DNA of 64,000 bases from Xylona heveae TC161 (taxonomy: Eukaryota > Ascomycota > Xylonomycetes > Xylonales > Xylonaceae): NCBI RefSeq assembly GCF_001619985.1, contig NW_017264198.1:558001-622000 (forward strand), read 5' to 3'. Position 1 is the first letter of the stretch. The number at the start of each line of letters is the position of its first letter. Positions 1-10,927 of this stretch are shown one piece after another. The translations under genes and the position numbers were made by a program. The notes beneath the pieces were generated by a model, which searched no databases, was not told the DNA's origin, and saw only the letters and a list, made by a program, of their open reading frames with translations.

Positions 1-2305
1 AAAAGTCCTTATCCGTTTGGCTCTGCTTTGAGCGGGGACGGATTCAAACGAGGATTGATCCGAAGTCAAACAGACTATGTCGTTTTTGATGACATTCTTG
101 GCCTCCGCGGCCTCGATGTGGCCTTTATGGAGCCCAGGGCACGCTATCACACTGATTTGGATGATGCCAGACACAGTAAGATATATATTATTTTCTTCCT
201 CTGTAGTTGATGAATGCGCTAATTTGTGAGTAATAGCTGGCATTGATTCGGTCTGGCATATGTTATCTGCCTCTGTCGCAACGATGAAGGCCCTCACATC
301 CGATACGAGCCCAAACTTTGAAGGGTCCAAGGAGGACGCTGAACCGGGCAAGGTGAGCAGCGGAAAGCGCTCTGAAGGAGTGTGGTTTGACAGTAAGTCC
401 TATGATGAAGGGAAAGAGATAAACAGACCTAATTTTTTTCCAGTGTTTGGCCGTGCATTTGCCGTCTTCCGCCTCCAAAGCTTCTTCGCAATATCGGTAA
501 CACTTTTGGTCGCCTCGCCCGTTTTCCTGCTGGTCGTTGCACTGATTCTCCGCCGTGTCGACAAAATGTATCTCTTCTCGAAGAAGACGTACTTGCATTC
601 GTCGGATGACGATGAGCCCATCAAGCTCTATGGATGGCGTGGAGTTTTCAGGGATCCCGTCGCCTTTGTGCTTGCATCCGCCGCTGCAGTCGGGCTTTCC
701 TTTTTGGTGACCAAGCTTAACCCGTACATTGTCTACAGCAGCCCATTTGCTGTTTGGAGCATGATGTTGACTGCATGGTTTGTTGTGGCTTGGTTCATTG
801 TCCGGGGCGCGGATTTTGTCAGACCATCTGCCCTCCACCGTCTCTATTCGCTCGTGTGGACGTATATTGGAGCGTGGGTGCTCCTGGTAGGCGTTACTGT
901 CCTTGAGCACAAGTACAAGATTGCCGGTGGATACTTTATCGTGTTTTACCTCTTTGCAGCCTTCCTTGCACTCTTAATCTCCTTTTTGGAGCTCTTTGGT
1001 CTTGAACGCAAGTCGGTCTACGCAGCCAGGATTAGCGACGACCGGACCGCTACCCCAGGCAGTGCTCACTCCGATTCTGCGTCTGCCAGACTCATTGCTC
1101 CCTCGTCTGACGAAAACCCGGCCGCTAGTGGAGAAAACGAGGACTCGGGCCGGCAGTCTGAAGACAATGAACCCACAGAAAGGACTCCTCTCTTCCGCAA
1201 TGCCGGGCAAACATCGTTTGCCAACTACTCTCGCGCAAGAGGCAGCGGCCGGCGCCACTCGAGCAGCAGCGACCAGGACGACAGTCACGGCATTGTGTCA
1301 CGACTTCATTACGGCGAAGAACAAGCATGGAGCGCCCATCTACCGCAATGGACGTGGCTGCTACAGTTCATTCTCACAGCGCCCATTGTCATCATCCTGG
1401 TCGGCCAGATTGGCCTTCTCATCACGTCTGCTCTCCACCAGACCCTCGCAGACGGCAGCTCAGCCTTGCTCGTGTACATTCTGATCGCCGTCTTTTCCAT
1501 TCTCTTGCTCGTGCCCTTGACTCCTTATTTGCATCGCTACACCTATCACATCCCGACGTTCCTCTTCTTCATTTTCGTCGGCACCCTGCTCTACAACCTG
1601 ATTGCATTCCCCTTTTCGCCCGCCAACCGCTTAAAGGTCTTTTTCCAACAAGCCGTGGATCTCGAAACGGGCATCAACCGCGCCACTCTGACCGGCCTGG
1701 AACCCTACGTGCAGGGGATAATTCACCAAATCCCCAGCGCTGCGGGACAAGACGTTTCCTGCGTCGAGTCCAGCAGCAAGCTCGGCCTGGTCACCTGCTC
1801 CTGGGACAGTCTTGCCCCACAAGTTGTCCCCAACCTCGACGACCTTGTCCCTCCGGGATCGCCTCCCGAGATCGGATACGCCGAGTGGTTGACCTACAAC
1901 GTGTCCCGTGTCACAGACCTGCCAAACACTGCGCGCTTCACCCTCGTCGGGCGAAACACCCGCAGCTGCAGACTCCTCTTCGACTCGCCCATTACCGACG
2001 TCCGCGTGCACGGCGCCGGCTCGGACCCCTATGACCGCTTCGACCGCGTCCCCGCCGAAGGCGGCACAAAAGAAATCCGGCTCTGGAGCCGCGAATGGGA
2101 ACGGCCCTGGACCGTGGACGTCAACTGGCAAGACTCCGGCGACGGCCGCGGCCTCGATGGCCACGTCGTGTGCATCTGGTCAGACGATAACGATCCTAGT
2201 GCCATTCCTGCCCTGGAGGAGATTCGTCGATTTGCGCCCGACTGGGTCGCCATCACAAAGTTGGCCGATGGGTTGGTGGAAGGTCGTAAAGCCTTTATGG
2301 TTTAG
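1..2305 (+). CDS. PFF1: Vacuolar membrane protease PFF1 (M28 peptidase), 3' part
   Basis: The gene enters from the left edge, so its start is missing. Exons read 1-175, 237-392 and 444-2305, giving about 730 residues up to a TAG stop. The 61 bp first intron joins DDARH to [13 protein letters not shown], and a 51 bp in-frame second intron joins WFD to VFGRAFAVF. The N-terminal part in the window is the end of the M28 zinc-peptidase domain ([15 protein letters not shown], then [14 protein letters not shown], whose YH histidine is likely the last zinc ligand). It is followed by a long polytopic membrane region with an acidic, Ser-rich loop in the middle and a C-terminal lumenal-type domain. This order matches the fungal Pff1 family, multispanning vacuolar membrane proteins of roughly 950-1000 residues. 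The family is inferred to be a metallopeptidase; its substrates are not established. Only the protease end is visible, so the other zinc ligands cannot be checked. Confidence 0.93.
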
Positions 2306-3448
2306 TCTTGTCTTCATTTCACTTTACTTCATTTTGCTTCAATTCATTTCATTTCTACTTCCGTTTGTTCATTTCCTTTTCCGTTAATCTATCATTCCAT
2401 TCATCCTTTACCTATGATTATCTTCGTTAGTATTTACGCTACATTATCGCATTATGCATTTACTTATCCTCTATTCTATATGTCAGTAGTTAGCTTCAAT
2501 TCTCATTAACCTCAGTCTCAATGTCCCATCTAAACCTCAGTCTCAGTCTCAGTCTCAGTCTCATGTCCATCGTCCATTGTCCAATCTTGCGACAAAAGTG
2601 TAGTAAGACAGAAGCGTAACAGCCAAGTTCCACGACGTAAACGTAAGCGTAAATATAGCACAGTATCTCGAATCATCATTCATATTCATCAATCGTCACT
2701 CGTCACTCATCGTTCATCAATGCCAATTGTCAACGTCAAATGTCACCAGCTCAGAACATTACCCATTTTCAATACTTCCACGGTAGGAAGGACTCAATGC
2801 TTATATTGGCCTGGATTGTATTGCACTGTACTGTACTGTATCACATCATACTATATCACATTGCACTATTATCTCGTACAAGTGTACTCGCCTTCTAAGA
2901 ATCAGAACCAGAACTATGATGCCTACGACTGTGCCAGAATAGACACTAAAAGAAAGAACAGACACTCGATAGAACACTCACTCGAAAGGAAAAGAAACAG
3001 AAAAAAAATAAAGAAAGGAACAGAAAAAAAGAAAAGAACAAGAACAAGAAAAAGGAAAAGAAAAAGAAAAAGAAAAGGGAAAAGGACGACAACAGGAAAT
3101 CAATTTTCTTATCCCATGTTTGTTTGTGCCGATAGATAAAGGCGGTGTTGAGAAGAAAACATCCATTATGAGCAAAAGACGGACATGTTTTTAAAAGTCC
3201 TTGAAATAGAAAAAGACACAAAGTTACACAAAGTGAGCACAGTGAACACATTCCTATCAGAGATATCGAGACTAAAATGTTGAGACGGTCGAATAAGGAG
3301 AATGAAGTGGAGAAAGGAGGAAAAAGAAAAAAGAAAAGAAGAGAAAAGGATAGGAAAAAGGTAAGGAAATAAAAGAAAAGACACACCTTAACGAATACAA
3401 CAGACTAGAATCGAGAAAACTGAATTTCCTGGCCGTATGCTCACTTTT

Positions 3449-3511
3449 CCAACGTCCAACGTCCAACGTCCCAAGTTCAACGTCCCAAGTTCAACGTCCC
3501 AAGTTCAACGT
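3449..3511. repeat. 14-bp tandem repeat, three perfect copies
   Basis: The unit CAACGTCCCAAGTT is repeated perfectly at 3464-3477, 3478-3491 and 3492-3505. It is preceded by shorter CCAACGT copies from about 3449 and followed by a partial copy. It lies in noncoding DNA 3' of the neighbouring minus-strand gene and looks like a minisatellite. Confidence 0.9.
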
Positions 3512-3577
3512 GCATTGTCCATGATCACATCGCTATTTCAAAGGGCGGGGGGGGAAGGGACATACGGAAAGAAAAGG

Positions 3578-3687
3578 ACATCCGGAAGAAAACACCATCC
3601 GTAATGAAGAGGACTTCGAATGAAAAGAACATCCGGAAGAAAACACCATCCGTAATGAAGAGGACTTCGAATGAAAAGAACATCCGG
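3578..3687. repeat. 51-bp direct duplication
   Basis: A 51-bp unit starting ACATCCGGAAG and containing ACACCATCCGTAATG occurs twice with no mismatch (3578-3628 and 3629-3679), followed by the first 8 bp of a third copy. It sits about 150 bp beyond the stop codon of the minus-strand gene at 3833-6258, probably in its 3' UTR or just past it. Confidence 0.93.
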
Positions 3688-3832
3688 AGTGAAAAGAGCA
3701 GAGGAACGAAGATGAGAATGACGATGAATGGGCAAAGAAACGACAAGACAGACGAGTCAGACAAAAGGAGAAAACCCGTATAATGAACCGAGATGACGGA
3801 TAATCCGACGCATGATACTACTGACCCATAAA

Positions 3833-6258
3833 TCACTTCCGATTCTTGGGCTTGGCCAACTCATTCAGTCTACTCAGACTCATGACTCGCTTGGCGATGG
3901 AGCTTCTGGGGGTAGTACCAGTCGCGCTGCGAGAAGAAGAAAAATCACCTTTCAGACCCATCTTTGCGCGCTTGGCTGCAGACTTGATTTCTTCTCCATG
4001 TCCGTCTTGTCCTCCTTCTGGCTGCTGCTGGCGGTGATCATGCACAAACTTGGTCCGTTTCGCGGCGCGGGGAGTGACTGGCGGCGGCGGAACTGCTGCT
4101 GCAGTGGGAGAATTCGACTTGTTGCGTTTATTGCCCTTCTTTCTCGGAGAAGTAGAAGCACCCTCATCATTCTGATTCTCGACATCAGAACCCTCAACGT
4201 CATTCTTGCTCTCCATGACGCTTCGGCGGCGCTTCTTGTTCGGCATACCGTGCGGAACGGCAGGTAGGTTCTGCAGTCTGGTGAGCGGGTCATCGGTGCC
4301 GGCGACGGCAGCAGCAGCGGTGGCAGCATCGGTAGCGGTAGTGGTGGCGGGAGAGGGAACAATGCTTGGCCGCACGTGGCGGATAGTGGCGCCCTTGGGA
4401 GTAGGGAACTTGATGGTCTGTTCGGTGCGAAAGGTAAAGTCTGAAATACCAGGGCGTTTGGGTTGGACTTTGACCGGGCTGGGGCTTTGGGAGACGGTGT
4501 CCAAGGACGGGAGAGCTGGGTACGCAATGGTGGGAGTGGAAGGGCTCTTGTTAGGAGTAGGTGTATTCTTGGAGGCCTTGTTCTTCTTCTTACTGCTGCT
4601 TCCGGTCTCGTTGCTGATGCGCTGCTGGGGCGTGGCAGGTGCAGGAGAATCGTTGCCGCCCTTTGCAACGAGATCTGGGGTAAACTTGACGTGGCGAACA
4701 GAAGGCGAGTTCAGCTGCGGCGTTTCCGGGGTGGCGGGTGTCTGCTCATGATTAATATCCTTCATCCCTTTTGGCGTCGCAACGTGCGTGCCAGAGGCTT
4801 GCTTTAGAGGATCGTCTGAGAAGCGAGGCTGAGGGCGACGCAAAATAGACCTCATGGCGCCAACCACGGAAAAGGCTGAGCGGAATCTGTTGGTGGTATC
4901 GGTGCGAGCAACGCGAGGGCTGCCAACAGGTCGACCAAGCTTTGGAATGAGCGAGGTCTTGGGCATCTTGACACTGGCGGCAGAACGGGCGAGCGACGCC
5001 TTTGTAGGTGTAGCAAATGAAGCGCTAATGTGGGCCTTTGATCGGTCGACTTTGGGCGTAGATACGTCGGTATCTATATGGGGCGTAGCCTCACGAGAAC
5101 GCGGGCGTGCTGCAGAGACGTCATCCCCAGCATTGCCCTTTTTGCGCTTAGTGGGAGCTGCTTTTCCGGTTTCCTCCTCTTTGTCAGACTGCGAACCTGC
5201 CGTAGGCCTCTTAGCCTCAGGTCTCTTAGCCTCGGGCTGCTCATCAAGTTTGGCTTGAGACTTGGTGCGCTTCAATGTAGTGTTTGAAGCAGGAGCAGGG
5301 CTACGAGAAACTCTGGCGGAGGAGTTGGAGCTGGAAGCAGATTGCTGACGGTTAGTCTGAGAGCGGAACGAAGACGCGTGTCCTGCAATCGAATCCATCT
5401 TCTCAAACGCCGAGTGATGAGCATCACTGAACCTGCCCTTGGGCTTGGCAATCTTTCGTCCAGCCGCTGCAGCAGCTGACGATTCCGCCTCCTGAGCCTT
5501 TTCCTTTTCCTTTTCCTTCTGCTCTGCCATCTCAACCTTTAGCTTGGCTGCTTCTTCCTGGATGCTTTCACGCAGCTTCTGTGCTTCAGCGCTGAGCGAC
5601 GGGCCAGGATGGGTAAACTTGAACTCGAACCCAGGAGAGGCCGGGCAGGCTGCCGTGCGAGACTTAGTAGGCGTTTCTTGTAGGAACTTGTTCTTTCCAG
5701 AAGCCTTGTCAGCAATATCAGTGAATCCCAGCCGAAGACCAGAGTCGGGTTGCTTTTTCGTGCTCTGGTGAGCCTTGCTTGGATGCATTTCTTCGAGACC
5801 GGGATAATATTTCTTTTCAGTACGAGGTGTCTGAAGAGGGGTTCGTTTGGTCGGCGACATGGTTGCTGGTGCTACAGGAGAAGAATCCTTGAGCTCCGTT
5901 GTCAACTGTTTGGAGACTTGTTCGTTCTCTTCTTGTTGTTTTTGCTGTTGTTGCTGCTCCTCCTCCACAGAATCGAGCTTGGGTTTGGGCGTGTTCTTCC
6001 TGCTGCGTTTGCGGTTCTGTATCAATTAGCAAGGCTGTATGGCACGTTGAACGCGCCGAAGACTACTGGACACACCTCAGCTGTCTTCTTCTTTGGGGTT
6101 TCAAACTCTACACCACTACCCGTCTCAGCGCTACTGCCGTTTGTCAATGGAGCATTGTCAGTGGGCTTTGCGTTGACAATGGCAGCAGCAGAAGTGTCCT
6201 CGCAGGCAGGAGTGGCACTTGTGCTCCGCAGACGAGCAGAGCGACGCGGCGTGGTCAT
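3833..6258 (-). CDS. Low-complexity nuclear protein of unknown function
   Basis: Two exons, 6076-6258 and 3833-6016, encode about 788 residues. The 59 bp intron has a GTGTGT donor and an ACAG acceptor and joins TPKKKTAE to NRKRSRKNTPK. I chose the ATG at 6258 (MTTPRRSARLRS); an in-frame ATG at 6294 would add 12 residues. I recognise no catalytic domain. The protein is Lys/Ser/Thr/Pro rich with a Gln run near residue 80, a doubled RPEAKRPEAKRP stretch, many SP/TP sites and several basic clusters (KKRRR, RKKGNKRNK, AAKRTK). Two segments look more ordered and may be the conserved part: KKYYPGLEEMHPSK and ISDFTFRTEQTIKFPTP. The composition fits a nuclear or chromatin-associated protein regulated by proline-directed kinases, but that is inference. 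It is divergently placed from nothing nearby and convergent with PFF1. Confidence 0.8.
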
Positions 6259-6585
6259 GGTGATGCGTGAATGTCGTGTTTGTTTTGAGATCAAGTGAAT
6301 CCTCGCTAAGCAGGATCCAGAATGCGATGTTCAGTCGTTGTTTCCTCTGATCGGTTTAAGGAAGCAGATTGATCAACAGCACGTCTTGGGGTCCAGAGCT
6401 AGACACCAGTCCCAATCAGCTGATCTGAGCCAAACTTTTTCTTCCTCAACTCGATTTTTCAATCAACTATCCAATCGCTAGCCAGTCTACTTTGTTCAAT
6501 CGAGACGATTATCTGGTCAAATGAATCTCGTCCGAATACTCATCGATTCTCGGCCTCGATTTCGCGCGTTACCCGCTACGATGTC

Positions 6586-6682
6586 TGCGATTCGCGTTGT
6601 TGATACGGAGTATGTTCCTTCGTACTGCGATTCGCGTCTTTCAACACCTATTGTTTTGGGTTCTCGTACTGCGATTCGCGTC
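6586..6682. repeat. Dispersed TGCGATTCGCGT repeats
   Basis: The 12-mer TGCGATTCGCGT occurs at 6586-6597, 6626-6637 and 6670-6681, 40 and 44 bp apart. The last two copies share a longer core, CGTACTGCGATTCGCGTC. The core GCGATTCGC is nearly palindromic. It lies about 330-420 bp upstream of the nuclear protein start codon, so it could be an old minisatellite or a cluster of binding sites. Confidence 0.7.
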
Positions 6683-7785
6683 GTCGACAGGTATCGAGTA
6701 TACACCGTATCCGTATTCCGTATCGCGAGTCGTCCGTTGATTTACGTCCGTAACGTGCGTTGTTTATTCCCTCGTCTTTCGCTCTCCTCTTTTCGCTCTT
6801 CCTCTTCCTCTTCGTTATTCACTACCGGCTATTCGCGTTCTGTCTCTGCCCGTTGACCTTTGCTTGTTACTCGCAACCTAGGTATCTAATCTTCCGTACG
6901 TGAGCTTAGTATTCAATTTCGCCCTCTTTGACCTCCTTTTCCCATTCTATCTTGGCCGTGTATCCCTTTTGCCCATCCTGATCTCCCTCCGTGAATCGTT
7001 TTGTGCCCACTCCGACCCGCCTCGGCGTGTACCTAGAGACGTACCGTGTATCTTTTTAAACCATAAGGTTAGGTAAGGTAGTTGACCTTTCTCCAACAAG
7101 TCTATCAGTAAATGTCGTATGGTATATCTCAGGACCGGGTGTACTGTAATTCGACGTCGGTGCACTAATTGTGTGCTGTGCGATGTGCAATTTCCATACA
7201 ACGCATAAACGAACCGCGAATACAAAGTGACGTCGCACGTCCGAGATTTGTTTACCTGACACCTCGTACCCTGACTCGTTCTCCTCGAAAAGGACTACTA
7301 TACGCGGTCTAGTCACTACTCTATATAGTATAGTGTTATACAGATACAATCTAGCGTTTACTACAAGTAGCTTAGACTGTTTGATTGTTTACACTACAAG
7401 GACGTCTGATTGGATGATTTAGCGATACCACGAACCGTGCCCTTGCTCCGCGCTCCGCGCGTCCGAGGTCGTGGACCGAGGGACACGACTCCACGCGAAA
7501 CGTTGAAACGAGGGAACGAGGAACGGGAGTTAGGGTATGACGTACTGACGAGCTGGCGTCCGAGTCAAGCCCTCTGAATTACTATATACGTAGTAAGCCG
7601 ACCTCAGGAACGAAATAACCGGTGTACAAAGTAATAATTTTATATCCAAAAGCAAAAAGCGGAAAAAACAAGTCGAAATTAAAGGGAGTTATAATCAAAT
7701 CAGAGGTATCTATCCAGAAATTATCATCGTAATTCATCATCAGTGAGTCCCATGTCCAATGTGTCCAACATGTCCAAGACAATAA

Positions 7786-7925
7786 ACTTGGGACGTCAAT
7801 TTGGGACAACAACAACCTTGGGAGAATAAACTCGGGACAGGTTGAGGCAAGAAAGTTGGGACAATGCACTCGGAACAAGTTGATACAATCAACTTGGGAC
7901 AACAAATTGAGGACATAAACTCAGA
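7786..7925. repeat. Degenerate TTGGGACAA repeats
   Basis: About seven imperfect copies of a word like (C/A)TTGGGACAA occur in 140 bp, for example near 7790, 7800, 7853 and 7899, with variants such as CTCGGGACA, CTCGGAACA and TTGAGGACA between them. The block ends about 20 bp before the stop codon of the minus-strand regulator, so it would lie in that gene's 3' UTR. Confidence 0.6.
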
Positions 7926-7944
7926 CATCAATCAACGCCTGTCA

Positions 7945-10909
7945 CTATCCCTGCCACGTCGTAAACGGCATGCCCAGACTATCCGGAATATGCTGATCGC
8001 CCCAAATGATCGAGTCCATGAGCGAGTAGGGCGACGTTTCGTCGAGTCCGAGCAGGGGCGAAGGCGCGTACGAGCCCGTGGCGTCAGAGGGTGTGCGATT
8101 TTGAGTTCTGTCCATTTCAATCCACTCGGGGGGCGGGGCGGATGTCGTCGACGGGGGCATACTTGCCATGGCGGTAGGCGGGGGCAGGATGGGAGTGGTA
8201 CCAGTAGTAGCAGCAGCATTCGGGGGCGGGAAATTTGCGATTGGCGAAAAGGAGGGCGAGGAAGAAGAAGTAGGATGATGATGATGATGGGTGGGTTGAG
8301 GTGCTGATGTTGCTGCTGCTCCTCCTCCTAAATGTTGGTGTTGGGGAGGATGGAGCACCCGCTGCGGTGGATGGCGAGCGGTTAGGGGTTTCTCGGCATT
8401 CAATCGGCGCAAAGCGGCGAGTGATCGAGCCAGCGGACCCAAGCTCTGCGACGAGTGTCCCAAAGGGTTCCCCTGGTCCTCATTGTAGCCCTCGGCGTAG
8501 GCGAGGTCGGAGATGACGGCAATCATTTGGCTGAGGAGGTTTTTAATCTCTGGGCTGCGCTTTGGCTCCTCGAGAATGCCGAGAAGCAGTGCAGAACTCA
8601 GGGCGCGATGAACAGCTGCCCACGACCGCGTCGCGTAAATGGTCGTCTTGTACATTTCGAGAAAGGCGCGCACGGTGGTGGCCAGGTTCTGGATACCGGT
8701 TGTCCGGATTGCCCTGATTTCATCACTTTGCGCTGCCTTGGACCCTAGCGCTGGGCGACACAGATCGGAGAGTGTGTAGGAAATGTGGATATTGAATGCG
8801 CAGTTTTGCATGCGCTCCTTGACGGTGCGACATTTGGTGAGGTCTCTGAGTACAGGAGCTGCGTCCGCAAAGACGTCGTCGACTTCGGCCTGATATCGGG
8901 ACAGTTGGGAGAGAGACATGTGGAAGCCGGGCGATTGCATGCGTGCGCGCACAATGTCAATAGAAAGCTGACAGAGTCGGTACATGGATTCGGTAAACGA
9001 GCGGTTGCCGGGGCTCGATGTCGCATCAAGAGGAATATTGCAGCCGAGAGTAGCAGTCGAGGAGACGCGGTCGTAGGATATGGAGAAGAAACTGTCTTGC
9101 CATACGACAGCCCACCTGGAAAAGTCAGGTAAATCAGTTTGTGATCAAGTAATAACAATGACGGTCGGGCCCAACGAACCAAATCCTCCTTCGAGCAAGC
9201 TGTAGCTTTGGAGGAAGAGAAGTGCGTTCAATGTGCAGACCGACGCTCTGCGCTACTCGTATAGTCATACCTGTATTTTCGTTAGTTGAGAGCAACAAAT
9301 TTCGACCATATCGTAGAATCGTACCAAGCAGAGCCCAGGAAGCGCCCGGGTTCATGTTGTTGGAAAGCACATTGCCGATGATGAGCAGCGCCTGGATGGC
9401 TTCCATTGACGGCAATTGTAAAAAGTTGGTCAGACGAAGGCATTGAAATGAACAACAAACTGGTGGATTTCAATTAGCTGGTTTGAATCAATCTCAGGGT
9501 CGCATCTTTATCCTATACTCACTGTAAACTTGCGATAGTGCCAGGACCTCCTTCTTGGAAAGGACTGAGCATTGGGCACCAGATGCCAAAACGGCGAGTA
9601 GCAAGGCGAACCATGACAAACTTTTACCATATATAGCTCCGGTAGTGTCATAGGGCTCCACGCGGCTCAATTGACGCGCCCGTTCTGTCAAAAACGAGGT
9701 AAATTCGGCTTCAAGGGTCTCAATATCGGGTACTGCAGGGTAGAGCGCGTATGCGACGTCGCGATAAAGCCGGAAGAACCTAGAAAAAGCAATTGGTATG
9801 AGACTAGGATTTTCTTGCGGCCAAGTCCTTTGATCCCGTCTGGTGCGACACTCACTCTATACATGTGGAGTCGCTCGGCAGTGCTTTGGCTAGCTCATTC
9901 ACATCAAAGCCATAGCCCGAGCCCGACCACAGGTCCAAAAAGGGGTATGCAGAGGTTTCGTCGCCGAGCGCAAGCATAGGCAAGATGCTCCCTCCCAGCT
10001 CGTCGCCATCACCTTTGCCAAGCGCCATGAGGAATGCCGGTAACGAGCTGGCGCCCAAATGTACCGTCTTGCCCGTGGCCTCATTGAGCGCCTGGACTCC
10101 CTCGGGATGCGTCTGTTCCGTTTTGCCATCCTGCGAATTTGTGACCGACGGAGGATGTGAAGGGCGCGAATTCGTCGCCTGGGTCAAATCCTGTCGCAGA
10201 GCCGTAATGGAACCTTCAATGGTAGCCAATTGGGAACAGACGCGGTCCCATGTCTCCCGAGGCACAGTGATGAATGAGGAGCCACTTCTGTCAGGACTTC
10301 TGCTCAAAAAGTTAGTCGAGGCCCACGAGGTTGTGCAAAATCAAGTAAAAAATACTCTGTCGCTCTTCCCAGTGCGCCCGTTTCGTGCTCGCTGAGCGCC
10401 GCTCTGTCTGGCTCGGGAGCTCCCCGTTTACGTGTATCGACACCTTGGTTCGCCGTCGGTGTCCCAGCCGATTTTCTCGTGCTGCCGGTTGCGCTACTTC
10501 CTCTTGCCGTTCGTGGGTAAATGGTGCATAATTCAGGGTGACCTCGCTCGACGCATACTCGGCATGGTGACTCATTAGAGCATTTCACTTTGCGCTGACG
10601 ACACGGATAGCACGCTTTCAGATCGCGGGTCTTTCTTCGCTTGCGGAGGATCTCATTGACATCATTGACGTCCTTGATCTCGTCGAGCAGGGGATTATGA
10701 GCTTGCGGTTCGGTCCTCGGTTGTGGTGAAGTCGGTTGGTGCTGATTGTACGTCTGAGACGCCGCAGCGTTGTGCGTGGAGAATGATGCCGACGGGGAGC
10801 CGAAAGCCGCGGCGGACGAGGAATCATAGCCGGAATAATCGCCATTGTTGTCGAGGTGGCTCCTGCTCATTCTCCCACTGCCATTGCCATTGCCATTGCT
10901 GCCAGACAT
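7945..10909 (-). CDS. Zn2Cys6 fungal transcription factor
   Basis: Six exons (10356-10909, 9856-10299, 9523-9779, 9325-9459, 9180-9270, 7945-9115) encode about 883 residues. The binuclear zinc cluster is CX2CX6CX5CX2CX8C, with Cys100, 103, 110, 116, 119 and 128 and the basic RQRKVK between ligands two and three. It binds DNA, usually CGG half-sites. A linker is followed by the fungal-specific regulatory domain: WALLGMTIRVAQSVGLH and RRRIWWAVVWQDSFFS are its hallmark helices, and both appear only after removing introns 4 (54 bp, in frame) and 5. The C-terminal tail is Pro/Gly/His rich, ending in a short acidic patch. The start at 10909 directly follows an 18-nt A run. The next gene upstream is a same-strand MFS transporter, a possible target. 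The specific regulator subfamily is not recognised. Confidence 0.92.
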
Positions 10910-10927
10910 TTTTTTTTTTTTTTTTTT
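10910..10927 (-). promoter_or_regulatory. A18 leader abutting the start codon
   Basis: On the minus strand 18 adenines run straight into the ATG of the Zn2Cys6 regulator (seen on the + strand as T at 10910-10927). If transcribed, the mRNA leader would end in an unstructured poly(A) stretch. Whether transcription starts upstream of it is unknown. Confidence 0.6.

Larger units (their letters stand above)
2306..3832. other. Intergenic, simple-sequence rich
   Basis: No gene is supported between two convergent genes. The stretch is low complexity: pyrimidine-rich just after PFF1, four copies of CAGTCT at 2538-2561, a GTACT/ATATCAC-rich patch near 2820-2870, and a strong purine-rich tract of A and G at about 2945-3090 and again at 3300-3385. 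Open frames here on either strand are artefacts of these tracts (runs of K/R on one strand, F/S/L on the other). Two further tandem repeats near the right end are listed separately. Confidence 0.75.
6259..7944. other. Intergenic region without a supported gene
   Basis: About 1.7 kb lies between the 5' end of the nuclear protein gene and the 3' end of the Zn2Cys6 regulator. It is unusually rich in CG dinucleotides with short TCG/CGA words at about 6520-6870. Two groups of degenerate repeats are listed separately. No open frame here resembles a protein family. Confidence 0.6.

Noticed and set aside
263-910. 215-codon minus-strand frame over PFF1
   Set aside because: It overlaps a well-supported PFF1 exon and intron and resembles no protein.
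2946-3386. Minus-strand frames rich in Phe/Ser/Leu
   Set aside because: They are translations of a purine/pyrimidine tract and would exist in any such DNA.
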